Below are positions 38,364-47,322 of a stretch of DNA of 64,000 nt, in pieces. Origin of the DNA: Oscillospiraceae bacterium (GTDB taxonomy: Bacteria > Bacillota > Clostridia > Oscillospirales > SIG627); NCBI GenBank assembly GCA_015063985.1, contig SVTC01000002.1:62001-126000 (forward strand), given 5' to 3'. Numbering within the stretch: position 1 is the stretch's first letter; each line of letters opens with the position of its first letter. Position numbers and translations under genes: made by a program. The notes below the pieces were generated by a model that saw only the letters and a program-made list of their open reading frames with translations, was not told the origin of the DNA and made no database searches.

Positions 38364-38790
38364 TGCAAGCCTGAAGGATTCAGTGGCTATTGCGGATATT
38401 GAAAAAGAATGCTTTTCATTGCCTTGGAGCAAAAATGCCATTGAAAAGGCAATTAAAGATCCCTCCTATACGGTGCTTTGTAAATACTGCGACGGCGAGG
38501 TCTGTGCTTATATAACTGCCTTGAATACTCCCGACAGTGTGGATATTTGTAATATAGCTGTAAGGGAAGAATTCAGACGCCGCGGATTTGCCTCGGAGCT
38601 TTTAAGAGAGCTGATACGTCGCTTTGAGAATAAAAAAGTTTTTTTAGAGGTGCGATCTAAGAATACCGCTGCCATAAGCCTTTATGAAAAAATGGGATTT
38701 TGTTTTGCGGGAAAAAGAAAGAGCTTTTATTCAAATCCCACAGACGATGCCTTTATATTGACCTTGGATGCCAAGGTCGGTACTAATTGA
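38353..38790 (+). CDS. rimI: Ribosomal protein S18 alanine N-acetyltransferase RimI
   Basis: A 145-aa GNAT acetyltransferase. 'NIAVREEFRRRGFASELL' is the acetyl-CoA loop and 'LEVRSKNTAAISLYEKMGF' the usual C-terminal part. Its position just before tsaD is the standard rimI-tsaD pair. ATG 38353 is chosen over the track's TTG at 38350, with SD AGAGG 8 nt upstream inside the phosphatase gene. Confidence 0.92.
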   Translation: MISDASLKDSVAIADIEKECFSLPWSKNAIEKAIKDPSYTVLCKYCDGEVCAYITALNTPDSVDICNIAVREEFRRRGFASELLRELIRRFENKKVFLEVRSKNTAAISLYEKMGFCFAGKRKSFYSNPTDDAFILTLDAKVGTN

Positions 38791-38817
38791 AAAAGGTGTA
38801 AAATAAGGAGACAGAGT

Positions 38818-39819
38818 GTGAAAATATTAAGCATAGAAAGCAGTTGTGACGAGACGGCGGCTGCTGTAGTTGAGGACGGAAGAAGGGTACTGTCGGGAAT
38901 AGTAAACAGTCAGATAGAGACCCATAAAAAATATGGCGGAGTAGTACCCGAGATAGCCAGCAGAGCCCATACGGAGGCTATTAGTTACGTAGTAAAGGAG
39001 GCGCTGGAGAAGGCAGGGACGGGAATTGACGGTATAGATGCCATAGCGGTGACCTATACCCCCGGTCTTGTGGGAGCGCTTTTGGCGGGAGTCAGCTTTG
39101 CAAAGGGATTGAGCCTTGCTACGGGTAAGCCTCTCATCGGAGTGAACCATATGAGGGGACATATAGCGGCAGCGTATCCCGAGAATCCCGATCTTGAGGG
39201 AGATTTCTACGCCCTTGTGCTTTCCGGCGGTCATACCTCCATTATCAGAGCAAAAAGCTACACTGAGTTTGAGCTTGTGGGTATGACCAGAGACGATGCC
39301 GCAGGCGAGGCATTTGATAAGGTTGCCAGAGTAATGGGAATAGGATATCCCGGCGGCAAGGAGCTGGATATACTCAGTAAGAGCGGCGATTGGAAAAATT
39401 GCCCTTTGCCGATGCCGATAATAAAGGGAAGCGATTTTGACTTTTCCTTTTCGGGATTGAAGACAGCGGTGATCAATAAGGTGCATACAGCCGGGCAGAA
39501 GGGTGAAGAAATAAACAGAGCAGATCTTGCCGCAGGCTTTACAAAGGCAGTCTGCGACGGAATAAGGGACAGACTTGAGAATCTTTTCAGTGCCCGAGAG
39601 GTAAAAAAGCTGGTGCTTTGCGGAGGAGTTGCGGCAAACAGCGCGGTAAGAGCGGCAGTAAGCGAGCTTTGTGAGAAAAAAGGCGTGAAGCTTTATATAC
39701 CCTGCCTTGAATACTGCGGAGATAATGCGGTAATGATAGGTGCGCAGGCATATTATGAATATTTGGCGGGAAATCTTGCCGGAAGCGATTTGAATGCGGA
39801 GCCGGTGAGCCAGATCTGA
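38818..39819 (+). CDS. tsaD: tRNA threonylcarbamoyladenosine transferase TsaD
   Basis: A 333-aa ASKHA-fold enzyme for tRNA t6A modification. 'SSCDETAAAV', metal-binding 'NHMRGHIAAAY', 'LVLSGGHTSI' and 'LCGGVAANSAVR'. It starts with GTG at 38818 after SD AAGGAGA. tsaB and tsaE are not adjacent in this window. uvrA begins 9 nt after its stop. Confidence 0.96.
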   Translation: MKILSIESSCDETAAAVVEDGRRVLSGIVNSQIETHKKYGGVVPEIASRAHTEAISYVVKEALEKAGTGIDGIDAIAVTYTPGLVGALLAGVSFAKGLSLATGKPLIGVNHMRGHIAAAYPENPDLEGDFYALVLSGGHTSIIRAKSYTEFELVGMTRDDAAGEAFDKVARVMGIGYPGGKELDILSKSGDWKNCPLPMPIIKGSDFDFSFSGLKTAVINKVHTAGQKGEEINRADLAAGFTKAVCDGIRDRLENLFSAREVKKLVLCGGVAANSAVRAAVSELCEKKGVKLYIPCLEYCGDNAVMIGAQAYYEYLAGNLAGSDLNAEPVSQI

Positions 39820-39828
39820 GGAGAAAAA

Positions 39829-42645
39829 ATGGCTGAAAAATATATAACCATAAACGGTGCAAGGGTGCATAATTTAAAGAACGTTGACTTGCAGATACCA
39901 AGGGATAAGCTTGTGGTATTTACGGGATTGTCGGGCTCGGGAAAAACCAGCCTTGCCTTTGATACCATATATGCGGAGGGCTACAGAAGATTTGTGGAGA
40001 GCCTTTCCAGCTATGCAAGAATGTTTCTCGGTCAGTTGGATAAGCCCGACGTGGATAAAATAGAGGGACTCAGTCCTTCTATTAGTATAGATCAGAAGAC
40101 CACCAGCCGAAATCCCAGATCTACCGTTGGAACGGTTACGGAGATACACGATTATCTGAGATTGATGTATGCGAGGATAGGAATACCACACTGTCCCGTA
40201 TGCTTCAAGCCAATAAAGGGCCAGAGCATTGACCAGATGGTGGATAGGGTGCTGGAGCTTGATGACGGGACAAGATTTATGATACTTGCGCCCGTTGTAA
40301 GGGAGAAGAAGGGCAGACACGAGAAGGTGATCGAAGCCACGGTAAAGAACGGCTTTTCCCGAATGAAGGTGGACGGCGAGATAATGGAGCTTGACGGCGA
40401 AATAGAGCTGGACAAGAATAAAAAGCATACTCTTGAGATAGTAGTTGACAGGCTTGTTAAAAAGGAAGGAATAAGATCGAGGCTTGCAAATTCATTGGAA
40501 ACGGCACTTGGAATGAGTGACGGAATAGTGACCTTGGAGCTTGTTGACAGAGAGGGTGAAGACAGATACTTTACCATGAGCAGGAATTTTGCCTGCGAGG
40601 AGCACGATTTTCAGCTTGGAGAGCTGAGTCCGAGAATGTTTTCCTTTAATAATCCTTACGGCGCCTGTAGCGCGTGCTCGGGCTTGGGAGTAAAGAGGGA
40701 AATATCACCGGAGAAGATAATACCCGATATGAGTCTTTCACTTGCGGAGGGCGCGGTAATTTGTAACGGCTTTAAGAGTATAGACGAAAAGAGCTGGACG
40801 GGAAAGGTCATAAATGCAGTGGGAGCAAGCTACGGCTTTGATATCCATAAGAAGCTTTGTGATTACTCTCCGGAGCAGATGGACGTGCTTTTATACGGCA
40901 ACGGAGTGAAGAGAAGACGTGGAGGACTGTTCAGACCAAAGCTCAGAGTGGGAGATTTTATGGGCATAGTCAGTATGATCCAGGAACGCTTTGAGATGGG
41001 AAATAATGAGTATTACGATCAGTTTCTTGAGGAGGTTCCCTGCCCGCAGTGTCAAGGAAAGAGATTAAAGGATGAGATACTTGCGGTAACCGTGGGTGGA
41101 AAGAGCATTGCCGATTTTTGCGATATGTCGGTAAAGGATGCATTGTCCTTTATAAAGGAGCTGAAGCTTAGTCCCAGGGAGAATATCATTGCCGCAGAGC
41201 TTATTAAGGAGATCAGATCAAGGCTTGAGTTTTTGCAGAGAGTGGGACTTGATTATCTTACCCTTTCCAGAGCAAGTGCGGGCTTAAGCGGCGGCGAGGC
41301 ACAGAGAATAAGGCTTGCAACGCAGATAGGCTCGGGACTTATGGGAGTGCTTTATATTCTGGATGAGCCAAGTATAGGCTTGCACCAGAGGGATAATTCC
41401 AAGCTTATAGATACTCTTAAGAGGCTCAGGGATAGCGGAAATACCGTTATCGTGGTGGAGCACGATGAAGAGACTATGGAAAGCAGCGACTTTATCGTGG
41501 ACGTTGGACCCGGAGCCGGAATAAACGGCGGAAGGATAGTTGTTGCGGGAACTCCCGATGAGGTAAAAAGCTGCGAGGAGTCGGTCACGGGCGACTTTTT
41601 AAGTGGCAGAAAAAAAATAGCAGTTCCCAAAATCAGAAAAGAACCCACGGGATATTTGAAGATATTCGGAGCAAGGGAGAATAATTTAAAGAATATTGAC
41701 GTGGATGTGCCCTTGGGATGCTTCGTAGCGGTTACGGGCGTGTCGGGAAGCGGAAAATCCAGCTTGATAAATAAGATACTTTTAAGCGAGCTGGCAAGAA
41801 AGCTGAACCGAGCCTTTACAACAAGGGGAGATTTTGACAGCATTGAGGGCATTGAGCAGCTTGATAAGGTGATTGCTATAGATCAAAGCCCTATAGGAAG
41901 AACACCCAGAAGCAATCCGGCTACTTATACGGGAATGTTTACCGATATAAGGCAGATATTTTCTAAGTGCCCTGAAGCGAAAATGAGGGGATTCGGTCAA
42001 GATAGATTTTCATTTAACGTTAAGGGCGGAAGATGTGAAGCCTGTCAAGGAGACGGAACCGTTAAGATCGAGATGAATTTCTTGTCCGACGTTTTTGTTA
42101 AATGCGACGTGTGCGGCGGAAAAAGATATAACCGCGAGACTCTTGAGGTAAAATACAAGGGCAAGACGATTTATGACGTTCTGGAAATGACTGTGGATGA
42201 AGCGTTGGCCTTCTTTGAGAATCATCCTTCGGTGGTGAGAAAATTAAGGACCTTGAAGGACGTTGGATTGGGATACATCAAGCTGGGACAGTCGTCTACC
42301 ACTCTTTCCGGAGGTGAGGCGCAGAGAGTAAAGCTTTCCTGCGAGCTTTCAAAGAGGAATACGGGAAAGACCTGCTATATACTTGATGAGCCTACAACGG
42401 GACTTCACTCTGCGGACGTGGAGATGCTTTTGAAGATATTAACAAAGTTTTCGGACGGCGGAAATTCGGTTATTGTTATTGAGCATAATCTTGACGTTAT
42501 AAAATGTGCAGACCAAATTATTGATATGGGTCCTGAAGGCGGAGACGGAGGAGGAACCGTTATATTCAGCGGTACTCCCGAGGAAGCGGTTAAATGCCGT
42601 GAGAGCTATACGGGCAGATATCTTGAAGCAAAGCTGAAGGGATAA
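39829..42645 (+). CDS. uvrA: Excinuclease ABC subunit A
   Basis: A 938-aa damage-recognition ATPase of nucleotide excision repair. Two ABC modules, Walker A 'TGLSGSGKTSLAFDTIYAEG' and 'TGVSGSGKSSLINK', two signatures ('LSGGEAQRIRLATQ', 'LSGGEAQRVKLSCEL'), and zinc fingers including 'CEACQGDGTVKIEM'. SD GAGGAG. uvrB is not next to it; Mfd, its partner in coupled repair, is encoded 13 kb upstream. Confidence 0.97.
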   Translation: MAEKYITINGARVHNLKNVDLQIPRDKLVVFTGLSGSGKTSLAFDTIYAEGYRRFVESLSSYARMFLGQLDKPDVDKIEGLSPSISIDQKTTSRNPRSTVGTVTEIHDYLRLMYARIGIPHCPVCFKPIKGQSIDQMVDRVLELDDGTRFMILAPVVREKKGRHEKVIEATVKNGFSRMKVDGEIMELDGEIELDKNKKHTLEIVVDRLVKKEGIRSRLANSLETALGMSDGIVTLELVDREGEDRYFTMSRNFACEEHDFQLGELSPRMFSFNNPYGACSACSGLGVKREISPEKIIPDMSLSLAEGAVICNGFKSIDEKSWTGKVINAVGASYGFDIHKKLCDYSPEQMDVLLYGNGVKRRRGGLFRPKLRVGDFMGIVSMIQERFEMGNNEYYDQFLEEVPCPQCQGKRLKDEILAVTVGGKSIADFCDMSVKDALSFIKELKLSPRENIIAAELIKEIRSRLEFLQRVGLDYLTLSRASAGLSGGEAQRIRLATQIGSGLMGVLYILDEPSIGLHQRDNSKLIDTLKRLRDSGNTVIVVEHDEETMESSDFIVDVGPGAGINGGRIVVAGTPDEVKSCEESVTGDFLSGRKKIAVPKIRKEPTGYLKIFGARENNLKNIDVDVPLGCFVAVTGVSGSGKSSLINKILLSELARKLNRAFTTRGDFDSIEGIEQLDKVIAIDQSPIGRTPRSNPATYTGMFTDIRQIFSKCPEAKMRGFGQDRFSFNVKGGRCEACQGDGTVKIEMNFLSDVFVKCDVCGGKRYNRETLEVKYKGKTIYDVLEMTVDEALAFFENHPSVVRKLRTLKDVGLGYIKLGQSSTTLSGGEAQRVKLSCELSKRNTGKTCYILDEPTTGLHSADVEMLLKILTKFSDGGNSVIVIEHNLDVIKCADQIIDMGPEGGDGGGTVIFSGTPEEAVKCRESYTGRYLEAKLKG

Positions 42646-42648
42646 AAA

Positions 42649-42673
42649 AAGGAATGGCATATAGCCCTTCCTT
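42649..42673 (+). terminator. uvrA terminator
   Basis: AAGGAATGGC / GCCCTTCCTT arms with one mismatch and an ATATA loop; the following T tract is short. Confidence 0.6.
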
Positions 42674-42699
42674 AATTTGTTATAATTTTAATCCGGCAT

Positions 42700-42934
42700 A
42701 AAGTTAAGCATTGTGGTATGTGTTAGCACAGATTTGATCGACATTAAAAGTTTTTTGCTTACTTTTTTTCAAAAAAGTAAGTTGGCTCCACCTTTTTTCA
42801 AAAAGGTAAGTGTAAATAAGAGTAGAGTAGACCGTCGTGGTATGTGTTAGCATAGACTTGATCGACATTAAAAGTTTTTTGCTTACTTTTTTTCAAAAAA
42901 GTAAGTTGGCTCCACCTTTTTTCAAAAAGGTGGA
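42700..42934 (-). repeat. Two 123-bp tandem hairpin-repeat copies
   Basis: In minus orientation each copy has a hairpin on the T-run core, 'GGAGCCAACTTAC', a second hairpin CTTAC/GTAAG, and the tail 'AATGTCGATCAA' with 'TGTGCTAACACATACCAC'. The spacing of 'TTGGCTCCACC' (42782 versus 42905) gives a 123-bp period. The right copy overlaps the 3' end of the GH127 gene and supplies its stop. Confidence 0.85.
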
Positions 42935-44734
42935 AGGGAGCCAGACGGACATCTCTCCAACGGAGCGGTTGGCAAAGGCGAAGTAGGGTATGAGAGTGAG
43001 GTCAATAGGCTTTGGCTCTGTGGGGGAGAAATCAAAGTAGAGCTCGGAAGCTTCAAAGTCAAGATCAAAGCCCTTTGCCTTAATGGTAAAGGCATTGAAT
43101 TGGTGAGAAAAATCACCTAAAGCGGGTGAATAGGGATCTATAGCGATGCAGTCCAGAGAGTAGGGGTTGTCGTGCTGCTCGAGACAGTAGATCATGGGGC
43201 CGTAGCTAACGGCTACCTTTGAGCAGTTGGATCTTACCTTGGGGTTGGAGGAAATGACTCTGACTCTCATTTGAAAGTCAAGATCTATAACGTCGCCGTT
43301 TTTAACGGGGATATATAGATAACCGTCGGAGGATTTTTCATTGGCATAGGCATTGCTCCAGGAGGGAACGCGGATGGCAAGAGTATCGTCCGCTCCGGAA
43401 TAGGAAATGGAAATTATGCCGTTTTTTGGGTATTCGGTGCTTTGCTTTATTGATACTTCCGTACCGTTTCGTGAAAAGCTTGATACGGAAGATGAGAATT
43501 GGTTAACGTAGATAGCTTTGTCGTTAAAGGAGTAGAAGTAGTTACCAAGGCTTGCGAAGAAGCGGTTAACGTTGGGCGGACAGCAGCTGCAGGAAAAGAC
43601 CTTGACTCTTTGGGGAATGGGGTAGTGCATATTGCCGAGAGAATTGAGCTCGGGGCGGAGCTCCAGAGGGTTTTCATAGAAGAAGTGGTCACCGATTAAG
43701 TCAACTCCCGAGAGAACGCCGTTGTAGAGGAGCCTTTCGATAACGTCGGCATATAATGAATTTGTGAATAGCCTTTGGAGTCTGTGGGCGAAAAAAGCCA
43801 AAGCTATGCCTGCACAGGTTTCGGCATAAGCGTTGAGATTGGGAAGATAGTAGGGATGAGCGAAGGATTCACCTCTGGAATTGGATCCAACACCGCCGGT
43901 TATGAACATCTTGTTTGCGACAATGTCGTCAAAGACCGTTTTTACCTGCTTGCGAAGGGCTTGGTCGTTGGTTTCAAGGGCGAGGTCGGCAATTGCGGAG
44001 AACATATACAACGCTCTTACGCTGTGACCCTCGGCGACTGTTTGTTCGGTTGCTTTTTTGTGGCTTTGAAAGTTTACGGGATTTACCTTGGGAATAAAAT
44101 CATTTTCGCTGCAGCCTCTGTTGAAAATGAAAAACTTTGCCATTTCAAGATAATCGGGATCATTGGTGTAGCGATATAGCTTTATAAGAGCGAGCTCGAT
44201 CTCCTGGTGACCGGGAGTGGTGAAGGCAGAGCTTTTTTCTTCCATAAAGATCTTTTTGACAAGAGAGGTGTATTTTTTCACACAGTTGAGCATTTTGCTT
44301 TTGCCGGTGGCATCGTCATAGGCAATAGCGGCTTCGATGAGGTGACCGAGACAGTACAGCTCGTGATTGTTTCTGTTGGTGAAGCGCTTGTCCTTTTCCA
44401 AGGTGAGATAGTAGCAGTTGTAGTAGCCGTCTTCAGCCATACTGTTTGCCATATCATCGATTATCAGATCTGCTTTTTCTTCAAGCTCGGGTACTGTTTC
44501 GCCGTTTTTAATAAGATATGCAACACTTTCTATCCATTTGGCAACGTCTGAATCCCAAAATACGTGGGGACGAATGCCGTTTTCCCCGTCGTATTCGCAC
44601 TTGAAGGCATCGATTCTGCCCGTTTCCTTAAACCGTGCATATACTGCGGGAATGCTTACGTTTTTGTTGCGATCGTATACCTGCTTTAAAAAGCCATCGG
44701 TAAGCTTTACGTTGGAAAAATTAATAATACCCAT
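42893..44734 (-). CDS. Beta-L-arabinofuranosidase, GH127 family
   Basis: A 613-aa glycosidase predicted to remove beta-L-arabinofuranose from plant glycoproteins or arabinans. By comparison with HypBA1, the acid/base Glu lies in 'RGESFAHPYY', the zinc-ligand pair Glu-x-Cys in 'AYAETCAG' exactly 16 residues later, and the nucleophile/zinc Cys pair in 'CSCCPPNVNRF'. No signal peptide. ATG 44734 has SD GGAG. The final residues 'STFLKKGGANLLF' are encoded by a hairpin repeat, so the native C-terminus was probably replaced. Confidence 0.93.
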   Translation of the reverse strand: MGIINFSNVKLTDGFLKQVYDRNKNVSIPAVYARFKETGRIDAFKCEYDGENGIRPHVFWDSDVAKWIESVAYLIKNGETVPELEEKADLIIDDMANSMAEDGYYNCYYLTLEKDKRFTNRNNHELYCLGHLIEAAIAYDDATGKSKMLNCVKKYTSLVKKIFMEEKSSAFTTPGHQEIELALIKLYRYTNDPDYLEMAKFFIFNRGCSENDFIPKVNPVNFQSHKKATEQTVAEGHSVRALYMFSAIADLALETNDQALRKQVKTVFDDIVANKMFITGGVGSNSRGESFAHPYYLPNLNAYAETCAGIALAFFAHRLQRLFTNSLYADVIERLLYNGVLSGVDLIGDHFFYENPLELRPELNSLGNMHYPIPQRVKVFSCSCCPPNVNRFFASLGNYFYSFNDKAIYVNQFSSSVSSFSRNGTEVSIKQSTEYPKNGIISISYSGADDTLAIRVPSWSNAYANEKSSDGYLYIPVKNGDVIDLDFQMRVRVISSNPKVRSNCSKVAVSYGPMIYCLEQHDNPYSLDCIAIDPYSPALGDFSHQFNAFTIKAKGFDLDFEASELYFDFSPTEPKPIDLTLIPYFAFANRSVGEMSVWLPSTFLKKGGANLLF

Positions 44735-44781
44735 TTTTTTCTCCGTTATTAATAGAGTTGACGGAAGATACCGTTGGGTAT

Positions 44782-44841
44782 ACGATAACATAATAATAGT
44801 CTTTTGTCAAGTGTTGACTTTTTTATTGTCAGCGGTAAAAT
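44782..44841. promoter_or_regulatory. Divergent promoters, GH127 and EamA genes
   Basis: Minus: TTGACA (44810-44805), 17 bp, TATCGT (44787-44782). Plus: TTGACT (44814-44819), 16 bp, TAAAAT (44836-44841). The two -35 boxes are only 3 bp apart, so the two genes probably compete for polymerase. Confidence 0.65.
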
Positions 44842-44865
44842 AACTTTGTTTTTTCTGAGGTGTTT

Positions 44866-45750
44866 ATGAATAGATTAAAAGCTAACGTAATGCTGCTTCT
44901 TGCGGCATTTATATGGGGTACGGCTTTCGTTGCCCAGAGCGTGGGAATGGATAGCATTGGCCCGGTTTCCTTTAACTGTGTGAGAATGTTTATAGGAAGC
45001 CTTACCTTGATCCCGGTAATTTACTTCCGCAGATTTATGGAAAAAAGAAAAAGCGGGAAAGTAGAGAAAATTGATCTTAAAAAGCATATTATAGGCGGCG
45101 CGGCTTGCGGTGCGTTTCTTTTTCTTGCATCGGTGTCTCAGCAGATGGGCCTTGTTTTCACTACACCTGCAAAAAGCGGATTTATAACTGCTCTTTACGT
45201 TGTTCTTGTTCCTATAGTGGGTTTGTTTTTTAAGAAAAAGGTTCGTTGGAATATGTGGGTAGCGGTAGTGCTTGCCGCCGCGGGACTGTATTTTCTTTGT
45301 ATTCAAGGAAGCTTTGTTCTGCAGCTTGGCGATCTTCTTACTCTTATCTGCGCCTTTATGTATACGTTCCACGTTCTTACGGTGGATCATTTTTCCCCTG
45401 AGACTGATCCTGTTATACTGAGCTGTCTGCAGTTTTTCTTTTGCTCGCTGTTTTCCTTTTGTCTTATGTTCTTTATTGAGGAGCCCTCGGTATTGCAGAT
45501 ATACAATGCGGCTATACCGATTCTTTATACCGGCGTTCTTTCCAGCGGAGTTGCTTTTACCTTTCAGGTATGTGCACAAAAGCACACTTCGCCCACTGTC
45601 GCTTCCCTTCTGATGTGTCTGGAATCCGTTTTTGCGGTGCTGGCGGGTATGGTTATTCTTTCTCAAATACCCTCTCCTGCGGAGGCCTTCGGGTGCGTTC
45701 TGATGTTTGTGGCAATAGTTTTGGGGCAGATATTCCCCGAAAAGGAATAA
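44866..45750 (+). CDS. EamA/DMT-family transporter
   Basis: A 294-aa membrane protein with ten predicted TM helices in two EamA repeats ('LLLAAFIWGTAFVAQSVG' at the start; 'TSPTVASLLMCLESVFAVLA' in the second). The family exports or imports small metabolites, often amino acids or their derivatives; the substrate cannot be told. ATG 44866 is preferred over the track's GTG 44860 because SD GAGG lies 6 nt upstream. Single-gene unit with promoter and terminator. Confidence 0.88.
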   Translation: MNRLKANVMLLLAAFIWGTAFVAQSVGMDSIGPVSFNCVRMFIGSLTLIPVIYFRRFMEKRKSGKVEKIDLKKHIIGGAACGAFLFLASVSQQMGLVFTTPAKSGFITALYVVLVPIVGLFFKKKVRWNMWVAVVLAAAGLYFLCIQGSFVLQLGDLLTLICAFMYTFHVLTVDHFSPETDPVILSCLQFFFCSLFSFCLMFFIEEPSVLQIYNAAIPILYTGVLSSGVAFTFQVCAQKHTSPTVASLLMCLESVFAVLAGMVILSQIPSPAEAFGCVLMFVAIVLGQIFPEKE

Positions 45751-45791
45751 AAAATAAAAGGAAGGGCTTGCGGTACCTACCGTAAGGCAGG

Positions 45792-45826
45792 AAAACGCAT
45801 CATCTATATTGGTGATGCGTTTTTGC
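45792..45826 (+). terminator. Terminator of the transporter gene
   Basis: AAAACGCATCA / TGATGCGTTTTTG arms; a second weak hairpin (CTTGCGGTA/TACCGTAAG) lies just before it at about 45768-45787. Confidence 0.85.
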
Positions 45827-45865
45827 TTTTCAACCTACAGTTGAAAAATCTCGTTTATGCAGTTA

Positions 45866-45894
45866 TTGTCAAAAAAAGATTGCCGTGATATAAT
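45866..45894 (+). promoter_or_regulatory. Promoter of the XRE regulator
   Basis: TTGTCA (45866-45871), 17-bp spacer, TATAAT (45889-45894); leader about 38 nt. Confidence 0.8.
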
Positions 45895-45938
45895 AAAAGC
45901 ACAGGACAGGCGCCGTCTTGAAATTCGGAGGTAAATTT

Positions 45939-46730
45939 ATGAATATTGGAAACAAAATTAAAGAATTGAGAAAGCAACGCGGCATTACTCAAGAACAACT
46001 TGCAGATAGCATAGGTGTTTCCTTTCAAGCGGTTAGCAAATGGGAGAATAATATAGCTTTGCCTGATATCACGCTTGCTCCTGCTTTGGCAAGTTATTTC
46101 GGTGTATCTATGGACGTTCTTTTCGATTTCAATTTGCAGGAAATTGAAGATAAAGCATTTGCTATCGCAAAAGAAAGCTGGAAATATCGTAGCTCCGATT
46201 GGGAAAAAGCACGAAACATTATTGATGAAGGGCTGAAGACATATCCTGATAACGTTATTCTTTTGATTAACAGACTTTATGTTATGAACAGCGAGGAAAC
46301 TCCCGACGAGGTTATCACTATCGCGTTGAAAATTATTGATCTTTCCAAAGACGAAGCGATAAAATATGATGCCTGTCAATTCTTGGCGTATGCGTACAAA
46401 GCAAAAGGAGATTATGAAAGTGCGCGAAAAGCAATCGATATCATTCCCGATATTCGTTTCTCGAATCAGAGATTGAAAGCGTCCATTTTGGAAGGAAAAG
46501 AGAAATGGGATGCGGCATGTCAAGAATTTAATGAATCTTTATATGCATTTATGTTTATCACTTATAGCATGGCAGAATGTTGCAATGAAAGAGGCGAATA
46601 TAAAGAAGCTTTGGAATATTATGAGAAAGCTTTACGTGTACTTGACATCTATAAAGTGAAAGAAAGCTGGTATGGTTTTCGTGAAGGGTTTAATGAAGAA
46701 ATTGCAAAGATAAAAGAAAAAGCGAAATAA
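45939..46730 (+). CDS. XRE-family regulator with TPR-like C-terminus
   Basis: A 263-aa protein. The N-terminal Cro/CI helix-turn-helix ('RKQRGITQEQLADSIGVS' and 'QAVSKWENNIALP') is followed by helical repeats (about 85-260) resembling TPR units ('YDACQFLAYAYKAKGDYESA'), as in peptide-sensing or toxin-regulating HTH proteins. Start at 45939 with SD CGGAGGT; the track start is upstream of this SD. Codon use is more AT-rich than its neighbours (many AAA, GAA, TAT), and it is flanked by repeats, so it may be acquired. Targets unknown. Confidence 0.85.
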   Translation: MNIGNKIKELRKQRGITQEQLADSIGVSFQAVSKWENNIALPDITLAPALASYFGVSMDVLFDFNLQEIEDKAFAIAKESWKYRSSDWEKARNIIDEGLKTYPDNVILLINRLYVMNSEETPDEVITIALKIIDLSKDEAIKYDACQFLAYAYKAKGDYESARKAIDIIPDIRFSNQRLKASILEGKEKWDAACQEFNESLYAFMFITYSMAECCNERGEYKEALEYYEKALRVLDIYKVKESWYGFREGFNEEIAKIKEKAK

Positions 46731-46739
46731 GATATTGCA

Positions 46740-46990
46740 TTTGTGTCCGCAAAAGCAGTGCTTGTCAGGAAAAACAGACAGACTTTCAGAGCGCACAAAC
46801 AAAAGGCTCCCTCCGGGAGGGAGCTCCCGACGAAGTCGGGTGAGGGAGAGCGCGTTACAATAAAAATTGTGCTTATTTGACAGTCACGCGGGCTCCTTCC
46901 GTCACGCTACGCAGCGAACCCCCAAAGCTCATTTCATTCGCTTCGGGGAACCCCTGCCGCGTGCCACCTTCCTCCCGGAGGAAGGCTATT
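46740..46990. repeat. Composite palindromic element, copy 1
   Basis: Homologous along its length to 54535-54860: 'GCAGTGCTTGTCAGGAAAA', then the hairpin GCTCCCTCCGGGAGGGAGC, GTCGGG, 'GAGAGCGCGTTACAATAA', then 'GGCTCCTTCCGTCACGCTAC', and CCTTCCTCCCGGAGGAAGG at the end. No coding potential; the track ORFs here are artefacts. Confidence 0.8.
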
Positions 46991-47051
46991 TTGCCGCCTG
47001 GCAGTATACCTAAGAGGTGTAACACACTATACCTTGCGTGGCAGGCATGTG

Positions 47052-47097
47052 AAAAGGAGTACGAACAAATCGTCCGTACTCCTTTTGTTATTTTTTC
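47052..47097 (+). terminator. Terminator-like hairpin in repeat region
   Basis: AAAAGGAGTACG / CGTACTCCTTTT perfect arms followed by GTTATTTTTTC. No gene precedes it closely on this strand, so it may end a transcript through the repeat element. Confidence 0.7.
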
Positions 47098-47116
47098 GGA
47101 AGGTGTTGCCCCCTGC

Positions 47117-47256
47117 GTGTCATCTTGAGCGGAGTCCGCCCGAGATTCCACCTTCGCTTTGCTCGGTGCTGCTTCGCAGTTCGACTACGCTACGCTTCGC
47201 TCAGAATGACACGGCGGACGCAGTCGAAACCCGAAGGGCGAACGGCAATGCCGTTC
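47117..47256. repeat. GTGTCAT-type inverted-repeat element plus hairpin
   Basis: The ends 'GTGTCATCTTGAGCG' and 'CGCTCAGAATGACAC' are inverted, enclosing a GC-rich, CTACGCTTCGC-type interior. This design is seen in many gut bacterial genomes. A separate hairpin CGAACGG-CAAT-GCCGTTCG lies at about 47238-47256. Confidence 0.65.
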
Positions 47257-47322
47257 GGATCTCGCAGGGAGATTAAAACCTGCTTTATGGAAGGCACCCC
47301 TTGTCCCTTCCTTTTTTACGGT

